DNA of 64,000 bases from Hypoxylon rubiginosum (Eukaryota > Ascomycota > Sordariomycetes > Xylariales > Hypoxylaceae): assembly GCA_902806565.1 (NCBI GenBank), contig CADCXA010000030.1:496001-560000 (forward strand), in the 5' to 3' direction. Shown piece after piece: positions 56,769-64,000 of this stretch. The stretch's first letter is position 1; each line of letters opens with the position of its first letter. The notes beneath the pieces were generated by a model. That model saw nothing but the letters and a program-made list of their open reading frames with translations. It was not told where the DNA came from and did not search any database. Made by a program: the position numbers and the translations under genes.

Positions 56769-57246
56769 GTCGATCAGAGCTGTCTATAATCGCTTGTCTC
56801 ACTGCTTCAAGACTTTCTACAATCTTGAGTCCGTAGCGTTCACACACCATCTGCACGTTTCCTCGCTTCTTATATCCCTCGGGGCATACCACGATCGACT
56901 TCTTGGTCCTCGCCGCAAGCCCAAACTCCAGGAGGCTAATCGGTGCTTCGGTGCTGGGATGGAAGTAGAAAACGATTATGCGAACCCAAATCAACTGCAT
57001 ATCGAGTTCCCATTTTATCTGCTCCCGAAAAGGTTGACATGTGATGTCTTCTTGCCAGCTGGAGTCCCAATCAGGCCGGTACGGGTTGACGATTGTTATG
57101 GGCAGATCCGCGAGGGATTCGATCAGGACCTCGCGCCAATCGCGGTCAACTGTTGATGTAGTAGTTCCCGCTAGAAAGATGGATGTGACTCCCAGAAGGG
57201 GCGCTGTCGACGGTGCGAGTACGATTTGAGGGCGAATTTCCGGCAT
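56734..57246 (-). CDS. nucleoside 2-deoxyribosyltransferase-like protein
   Basis: One exon, 170 aa from ATG 57246. SIFLAGTTT (nucleotide-binding start), NPYRPDWDSSW, DITCQPFREQIKWEL, IIVFYFHPSTEAPISLLEFG (with the catalytic Glu position) and VVCPEGYKKRGNVQMVCERYG are the blocks of the fungal nucleoside 2-deoxyribosyltransferase-like family. These enzymes exchange or hydrolyse the N-glycosidic bond of deoxynucleosides. The likely catalytic Glu in LLEFG is present. The last four residues (E-R-G-T) result from the 19-bp tandem duplication; with one copy the protein would end L-D-S. Single small gene, with no cluster partner nearby. Confidence 0.85.
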   Translation of the reverse strand: MPEIRPQIVLAPSTAPLLGVTSIFLAGTTTSTVDRDWREVLIESLADLPITIVNPYRPDWDSSWQEDITCQPFREQIKWELDMQLIWVRIIVFYFHPSTEAPISLLEFGLAARTKKSIVVCPEGYKKRGNVQMVCERYGLKIVESLEAVRQAIIDSSDRLREVLDSERGT

Positions 57247-58336
57247 ATTCTTTGTTTCTGGTTGTTCGCTGAGCTGCTTGTGGGTGATGATTAGGCAAGG
57301 CTCTGTAAGGCTCCGATGAACTAGCCAAAATTATATATGTGCCATACTCTTGCTGCAGCAGATGCAGACAAGAAAATCATTGGTAGACAGTGTTCAAGCC
57401 TGCGTAACAACAGCTCATTCGTTCAAACGCGCGCGCCTCGCCAGAATACAGCAACCTTTTGCCGACTGCTAGATATTACCATTTAGCCGCCTGTGCACAT
57501 CATGATTCACATCATGAGTCACACAACGAGCAATCGCCCGAAGATCCCGAGCACACCTAAGCACTAATGGAATTGAATTTCTAGGGATACTCACGATGAG
57601 AAGAGAAATAGAAGAAAATCACATTTCTAAAAGCATGGAGTAACATGTATCCGCTTTGATATCGTGAGATGTCGTATCACCCCTACAGTAATATTAAAAC
57701 TCACATAGGATCGTACGTACGAGCGTACTGAATCCATGCATGCCACCATTATCTTATCTACATGTGTACAGTGGCAATCAATCCCTGTGTTCCACCCGCG
57801 CAAGTACATGTAGAAGTGGGCATGATAAGCTTTTCAGTCTCGCCTATTTCACCGTATCCGTATCCCTCCTATCTCTAATATCTATTGCATGTCGGCTCGA
57901 CTCTCCGAGACACATGGCTTAAGCCACCAATGCTTGTCTAATACTAGAAGCCGGCTTGGCCGCTTTCGGTTCAAGCCAATACTTAACGGCACATTGCTCC
58001 CCGAGTCTTGGTTACACCTGGAACCAGACTTGATGTTTTGGGAAGGTCGAAACACGCAAGCACTGGTGGTGTCGTAGACAATGCGGGGGGGATGTACAGG
58101 GTATGTGATACCAGCCGGCTGGTGACTTGCCAATTCCAACAGCTAGGCGAGCTTCTGATAGGTGCTCTCCGGAGATGAGGCGATAAAATACGTACCCAAG
58201 ATATCGCGATCCATTGCGAACAGAAGAGATAAGACCTGCTCTTCACCCATTACCATTACCATTACCATTACCATGGTGAGGGTCCTATTTTTAAAGTACT
58301 ACAAGCTACCTAGGTAGATCTGTAGCACCGGTCAGC
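57247..58336. other. divergent intergenic region, no gene seen
   Basis: About 1.1 kb between the transferase-like gene and the OPT transporter; holds both promoters. Frames at 57889-58246 lack motifs. Confidence 0.45.
58247..58274. repeat. hexanucleotide microsatellite (CCATTA)
   Basis: Four complete copies and a partial fifth of CCATTA, 63 bases upstream of the OPT transporter ATG, so probably in its leader or core promoter. Confidence 0.9.
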
Positions 58337-61179
58337 ATGGGGTTTCCGTTCAAGAAAGCGGACGCTTCTACTACGACGACGTCCGAGATCAACCCTCACC
58401 CGGTCGAGAAGTCGACTACCAACTCGTCCGATGAGAAGCTTCGTAGCGAGGTAGACGTGGCTACCGCCATCGCAGACCTCGACAAGATCCAGCACGCCCA
58501 TCAATGGGACCCTAATCTCCCCCAGGAGAAGCTTGACGCGGTCAAGTTGGCGCTTGAGCATGGAGATGTTAAGGAAATCGCCGAGGCCGACCTACTGTTT
58601 ACCGAGAACTCGCCCTACGAAGAGGTGCGCGCCGCCGTGCGCAATACCGACGGCGGGGAAGTCGCCTGCACCGTGAGAGCATGGATACTAGGAATGATCT
58701 TCGTCACCCTCGGCAGCGGCCTGAACATGCTGCTGAGTATGCGAAGCCCGCAGGTTAACTTTCCGGCTTTGGTGGTTGTCCTATTGGTCTATCCGATCGG
58801 TTGTCTTTGGGCTAAAGTCATGCCTATGCGAGTATTCAACACCTTCGGCCTCGAGTGGACATTGAACACCGGTCCCTTCACCATCAAGGAACACGTCGTC
58901 GTCACTCTCATGTCGAATGTCTCGATTTCGTATGCATACTCTACGGACGCGCTGCTTGCGCTCCAGGGAAAGCCTTTTTACAACATCAATCTAGGCTGGG
59001 GTTTCGCCTTGATATTCACACTGAGCTCTCAGCTCGTTGGAATTTCGTTGTCCGGAATGTTCAGGCGGTTCCTAATCTGGCCCTCGGCAATGCTGTGGCC
59101 GACTCAATTCGCTTATACCTCGCTGTTCTACGCGCTTCACGACAAGAGCAAGAGCGATGGTACTACCTCCAACGGTTGGGTCATCAGCCGTTATCGGTAC
59201 TTTTTCCTTGTGACAGGAGGCATGTTCTGCTATTACTGGCTCCCAGGGGTAATATGGCAAGGCTTGTCAGTGTTTGCCTTCGTAACCTGGATCAGACCGG
59301 ACAACGTTGTGCTCAACCAGCTCTTTGGTGGATATACCGGTCTCAGTCTTATTCCGATTACCTTTGACTGGACGTACGTGTCGGCGTACCTTTACAACCC
59401 ACTGCTCTCTCCAACACAGTCTCATGTAAATACCTTAATTGGCCTTTTCCTATTCGTGATTATCACGTCGATCGGTATTACGTACTCCGGTGCCCTGTAA
59501 GTCAACTCTATCGTGGCCCTATCATCCATCCCGACAACATTCAATAGCAGTTTCGATTTCTAACAGTTACAGTTACGCCGATTATCTCCCAATTGTGACG
59601 TCGCAGACATACGACAATACTCAGAAAGCATACACTGTCTCAAAAATTCTGGGAGACAGCTTCACTCTCGACGTGGAGAAATACCACCAATATTCGCCGC
59701 TGTTCCTATCCCCGACGCTAGCTCTTAATTACGGACTTTCCTTCGCTGCCTTAACAGCTGCCCTCGTCCATGTCGGCCTCTTCCATGGCAAGGAAATATG
59801 GTATCGCTTAAAGACTGCCCGCAATCAGGAACCCGATATTCATCTCAAGCTGATGAAGAAATACGTCGAAGCTCCCGAATGGTGGTACTTTGCGCTTCTC
59901 GCCATCTCCATCGCATTCGGTCTCGTGACTGTCTTAGCTTATGACTCTCAACTACCGTGGTGGGGATTTCTGATCTCCGTCCTCTTGGCGTTCGTGTTTG
60001 TGGTTCCTACGTGCATGATACTGGCCATCTCGAACATTCCGCTAGCGTTGAACGTTATATCGCCCTTCATAGCAGGATTTATCTTCCCAGGTCGACCAAT
60101 TGGCGTGATGATCTTCAAGGTCTTCAGCACAATTACATTAGGGCAAGCTCAGACATATGGTATGTATATGCTATGATTCTACAATATCCGCTCCTTTGCC
60201 TACTGTCTATACATTCTACGCACAGAAGCTAACACATTGATAGTACGTAAATATTTTCCTTATGGCCCGGCTTAGTCCTTTTATTTCGGCGCACCAGCCT
60301 CTTTTCAACTCGTATCCATCTCCGGAAATCAAAGGATTAGGTAATCTCTTAGAATGCTAACATTAAACAGAGCGGTGACCTAAAAATGGCCCATTACATG
60401 AAAATTCCTCCTCGAGTTACCTTCTGGTGTCAGGTTATTGCCAGCATTTGGGCCGTGTTTGTACAGATTGCCGTGATGAACTGGACTCTCGGTGCCATCC
60501 CCGATGTTTGTTCTAAGTGAGTCATGCTACTTGTAATGGCTTTATATTCAACTGACGTGTTTGTAGTACCCAACCTAGCCACTTCACCTGTCCCAACGGA
60601 CGAGCTTTCTTCTCGTCATCAATCGTATGGGGTGTCCTTGGTCCTGAACGTATGTTCGGTCCCGGGTCGATGTACGTAAACTTCAACTGGTTCTGGCTCG
60701 TTGGTGCAGGGTTCCCAGTCGTGATTTGGTTCCTCGGCCGCAAGTTGAAGATCCGGTTCGCTAGCTACCTACACGCGCCGATAATGTTTGGTGCCATGGG
60801 ATGGCTACCTCCAGCCACACCTCTCAGTTTCTCCACGTGGGCGCTTTTCGGCTTGCTGTTTAACTATTATATACGGAAGAGGTGGAACGGATGGTGGAGT
60901 ACGTACAATTACGTGACTTCCGCAGCACTTGACGCTGGACTTATCTTGTCGACCATCGTCGTCTTCTTCGCAATCACGCTGCCTGGCGTTACTATCCCTC
61001 AGTGGTGGGGAAATGTCGATGTTTTCAATACAGTTGTGAGTACACCATATGCTGATGTAGTAGCTTGCTACACCACAGATCCTCGTGATGCTGACCATGT
61101 TGGACAGGACGCATCTTATACGGCGTGGCTAAAGACGGTGCCCGAAAGTGGCACATTCGGACCAGCGACGTGGAAGTAG
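58337..61179 (+). CDS. oligopeptide transporter, OPT family
   Basis: Six exons: 58337-59496, 59567-60159, 60226-60242, 60371-60516, 60567-61035 and 61108-61179 (818 aa). OPT blocks are NSPYEEVRAAVRNTDG, ARAWILGMIF-like TVRAWILGMIF, LYNPLLSP, YADYLPIVTSQTYDN, KMAHYMKIPPRVTFWCQV, FNWFWLVGAGFPV and MFGAMGWLPPATPLSF. About 14-16 membrane helices are expected. The third exon is only 17 nt (or 14 nt, because the acceptor is CAGAAG) and gives (E)ANTLI before S-G-D-L-K. The last intron (72 nt) has no stop in frame. OPTs import small peptides, glutathione or metal chelates with protons. Confidence 0.9.
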
Positions 61180-61446
61180 CGAACAACGGGGAACTTCGTA
61201 TTACGGTCAATTTTTATACGTGGCGGCTCTTTTATCTTGATTCAATCCATCAGGGCAAAGTTTAGCGCAGTAACCACCATTTAATCCAAGCATATATAAT
61301 TCATACAATTTGCCTCTAATATAAAAGCATTGCCTAAATCGTCAACCGCGTCGAGCCAGTCAAGTAGTATTCACCAGGCTATACACAACACAGTATAGGA
61401 GGTGAATATCACTCTTCGCTATCCTTTATTTTTTCGAGCATATTTT

Positions 61447-62612
61447 ATGTTCGAGTCAATAAAAACTATGGCTGGAAGTGAAGTCTCTAACCTGCTCGAA
61501 TCTCTGAGTAAATCAGAGGACGTAGGGAGCAATAAGGCAGGCCAGGATGGGCCAGACCCGCCAGAAAGCAATGTGCCGCTTGACATCATAGAGGCCACTC
61601 AAAAGTCGGCAGACCTATACCGCTCTGGCGCGAGGCTCTATGTACGAAGCGATCTTGAACGAATCGAGAATGAGCTTTCCCATTGCCAGACTACCCCATC
61701 GTTTACCATCCGCCGTATCGACGGGTCGACAGTTTCGGTCAAGAATCCTATGTACGGGGTATCTCAACCTATGTGGTGCGTATTCCAACCATCCTGTGAC
61801 AATAGGTGCTTACCTACCTACCTAGGTACCTAAGGTATACTTGAATACGAAGTTTGCTAACACCTTTAATTAGGAAACCATATATCCAGTTCCGCCATTA
61901 CTGGCATATGGTGAGAGGATGTATAGACAGATCATCGTGGCACACCATTCTCCCGTGCTATTCTTACTGCATCGAATGGAAGAGCCTAGCGTACAGGCAG
62001 TTTAAAGAGAATGAAATAGAACCACTAGAAGGGATATTTAAAAATGTAAGGAAGCGATGGGAACGAAGCCTGACCCACGACTGGCTCGTAGACAACCTAG
62101 CAATGCTCCAAGGCACAAGGCGGATTACGAAAATTTTATGTTTCGGCCTCGGCAATATATCTAAGGAGTTATTATATAACGGACGTGATGAGGAGTGGAG
62201 GCTGTATTGCATGACCCAGCATGCAGTCGCTCTGAGCATGGCAGACATATTCCGGTCCGAAGCTACCGATGTCAAGGTGTTCGTCCAAGATCCAGCTTAT
62301 AGCAAAGCGGACAAGGCACTATTGAAGAGCGTCGGAATCACCGTCGTCGGCGAGTGCGGTGCCGGGGGCTTCAGTATGATCGACGACGAGACTGTCGTCT
62401 TTTCCTGCTGCCCATCCGTCCCCGTGGCACAAATCGTGGCGGACGTTGGGAGACCTGCAATGATAATCGGGAATAGCATGATCAGCCGAATTCTGAATAA
62501 CGCCAGGTCAGTGTTAGAGACGCAGCTCCCCTTCACACTCTGTCTTACCCCCAGAAGAAAGCAAGGGGAAGAAAAAGAAAAAAGGGAAGACCTGCTAACA
62601 CGTCAGACATAG
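61447..62612 (+). CDS. SRR1-like domain protein
   Basis: Two exons, 61447-61775 and 61874-62612 (355 aa), joined as M-W|K-P-Y. The N-terminal ~110 residues are polar. The second part carries SRR1-like blocks: KILCFGLGNISKELL, QHAVALSMADIF, VFVQDPAYSKADKALLKSVGI, SMIDDETVVFSCCPSVPVAQIV and IGNSMI. The domain (named after Arabidopsis SRR1) has a Rossmann-like core of unknown biochemistry; plant and yeast homologues relate to circadian rhythm and haem metabolism. The ATG 61447 is one option; 61468 (M-A-G-S) is the other. Confidence 0.78.
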
Positions 62613-63113
62613 CTTTTCCTCATACCCGGCCGACACTAAATCCCCACGGACTAGGGAGATGATGAAAGAGTACACCCCTCACGTTTTAGAGGATAAGGAG
62701 AAATTTATTTCGACCAGTAAGATGAAGATGTTTGTCCGAAATGAGGAAATAAGAAGTACATGTACAAATTGAAAGAGCTGGAATGGGGAAGTACAGGGCA
62801 ACAAGTCTTAAGTAGGTAGATACTCGATAGAATTGGACGCTTCTCCTAAGTGAACTGATATAGTAAAAGTTACGTAGCACATCTTGATGCTTCCTAAATA
62901 CTGATATAGGAACAAATGGGGTGCCTTGGACATAATTGGCAGCCAGATTCGAAGTGAAAGTTTAGTTCTGCGCCCTTCTAACATGACAGCTTCTCGCATT
63001 TCACGGGGTGAATACAAACTGTAGAATTCCTTATTCAAAGTAGATACTCATTAATAAAGCAATAATTAATCAAATTGCTATTAGAAATACTAAAGTGCGC
63101 GAAAGAGGTGTCT
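62613..63113. other. intergenic spacer between convergent gene ends
   Basis: 3' flanks of the SRR1-like and dioxygenase genes; frames at 62686-63038 are not gene-like. Confidence 0.5.
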
Positions 63114-64000
63114 TCACCAGGTAGTCTCCAAGCCGTTGACACCAACAGGGCGTTCGCCGAGGGTAGTGATGCGGAAACCGTGACGCAAGCCTTCCTCGGG
63201 GTTGTGCACATCATAGTCAGATATGGCAGTGTGCGCTGTAACCCTGTTATCCCAGAGAGACACCGTCTCATCATCCCACTTGACGCGGACCTGGATATCC
63301 GCGCTCTGCGAGATATGCTATCACATACAATTAGAGGGGGCTCAAGACTAGCAGAGCACTTGTGGAGACGAACCTTGAAGAGGAGCTTGAGTATGGCGTC
63401 GGACTCCTCAGACTTCAACCCGATAATCTTCTTTGTGAAGCCTGGGTTGACGAAGAGGGCCTTCTGGCCAGTCACCTAGCAGGAGTTAGAAACCGCGGAA
63501 TGGGGGCGTGTTAGTTTATGGCTTACTGGGTGTACCCTCACGATCGGATGGTCCGATTTGACGGGTTCGCGCCGAACGAATTTTCCATCGCGGCGAGCAT
63601 TCTCCGCCTGCGGGAATCCGCTGTGCTCGGCACGGAGCCCTTCCAGCAGTGTCTTGATCGGCTCTGAAAGCCGCTCGTATGCCACAACCTGGGAAGTCCA
63701 ACCGGTGTCACCACCAGTGGAGGGCACAGACAGTAGAGTGAGAAGCGTGATTCCCGGAGGCTGGTGCTCATACGAAACATCCGAGTGATACCCGGTCGTA
63801 GTCAGTTTCTCGGATCGCCGTTGGGCCCGGTAAAGGTTGTCCGCCCCGAGATAGATGTTGTGAAACTCAATAGCGCCGTCGACGTGGGCACCAACGGGCT
63901 ATCTCGACATTTAGTGACAGTCAATATGTACTAGTATCATCGGATATTCGCTTACATGAACATGGAGACGTCCGAAATACTGGCCGAACTCCTTCTGCTT
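63114..64000 (-). CDS. TauD/alpha-ketoglutarate-dependent sulfonate dioxygenase (5' part outside window)
   Basis: Visible exons are 63956-64000 (incomplete), 63527-63898, 63374-63475 and 63114-63317, all joining in phase 0 (241 visible codons including stop). The Fe(II)-binding HxD is in GYHSDVSYEH, and the second His in WDNRVTAHTAISDY. The 2-oxoglutarate Arg is in RHGFRITTLGERP. VGAHVDGAIEFHNIYLG, SVPSTGGDTGW and KALFVNPGF are standard for fungal TauD-like dioxygenases, which release sulfite from taurine or other sulfonates or hydroxylate other small acids. The conserved part before G-R-L-H-V-H lies beyond the window edge, so the true start is unknown. Confidence 0.9.

Noticed and set aside
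57881..58246. Overlapping frames upstream of the OPT transporter
   Set aside because: Both strands open over the same stretch without motifs; most likely chance.
1..64000. tRNA, rRNA, CRISPR array or biosynthetic (PKS/NRPS) cluster
   Set aside because: None of the needed signatures was found: no tRNA arm pairs, no regularly spaced repeats and no ketosynthase or adenylation motifs. The lone MFS, reductase and peroxidase genes are not enough to claim a metabolite cluster.

Overview
The window is nuclear DNA of a filamentous ascomycete (Pezizomycotina, probably Sordariomycetes; the genus cannot be told from the sequence). The reasons are dense genes on both strands, short introns of about 45-130 nt with GTAAGT-like donors, and fungal families: a histidine-acid-phosphatase-like protein, a class II-type heme peroxidase, DHA2 and sugar MFS transporters, an OPT transporter and fungal NLR/STAND proteins. 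Splice sites were assigned by eye from donor/acceptor motifs, reading-frame continuity and family motifs. Every multi-exon total closes as a multiple of three.

Layout. 1-470 is an almost pure A/T block that ends abruptly and looks like the edge of an AT-rich (RIP-like) isochore. 0.9-4.1 kb holds an alpha/beta hydrolase and a low-complexity hypothetical gene. 4.2-19 kb is mostly housekeeping: DUG2 (glutathione degradation), TIM17 (mitochondrial import), an isoaspartyl peptidase/asparaginase, a secreted protein, a DUF885 metallopeptidase-like protein and a sugar transporter with a GC-AG intron. 20.2-20.6 kb is a MITE with 26-bp terminal inverted repeats flanked by TA.

The accessory-looking segment is 20.9-29.5 kb. 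A 1021-residue DUF7708-NACHT-C2H2 NLR-like protein is divergently paired, over a 326-bp gap, with a Rad5/HLTF-like SNF2 ATPase whose RING is degenerate. A kinase-like gene with an HGD catalytic loop follows. 30.5-42.6 kb carries the phosphatase-like protein, a DHA2 MFS transporter, a ketopantoate-reductase-like enzyme, a heme peroxidase with a hidden last exon, an unrecognised gene remnant and fumarylacetoacetase. 43.5-51 kb has a second STAND-type N-terminal protein with ankyrin-like sequence and three hypothetical genes.

51.3-57.2 kb returns to housekeeping: GPI16 and LUC7 as a divergent pair, an RGG-rich protein, and a nucleoside 2-deoxyribosyltransferase-like protein whose 3' end carries a 19-bp tandem duplication. 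58.3-64 kb has an OPT transporter with a microexon, an SRR1-like protein and a TauD-family dioxygenase cut by the window edge. No rRNA, tRNA, CRISPR array or intact transposase gene was seen. Between genes there are short tandem repeats and otherwise featureless spacers.
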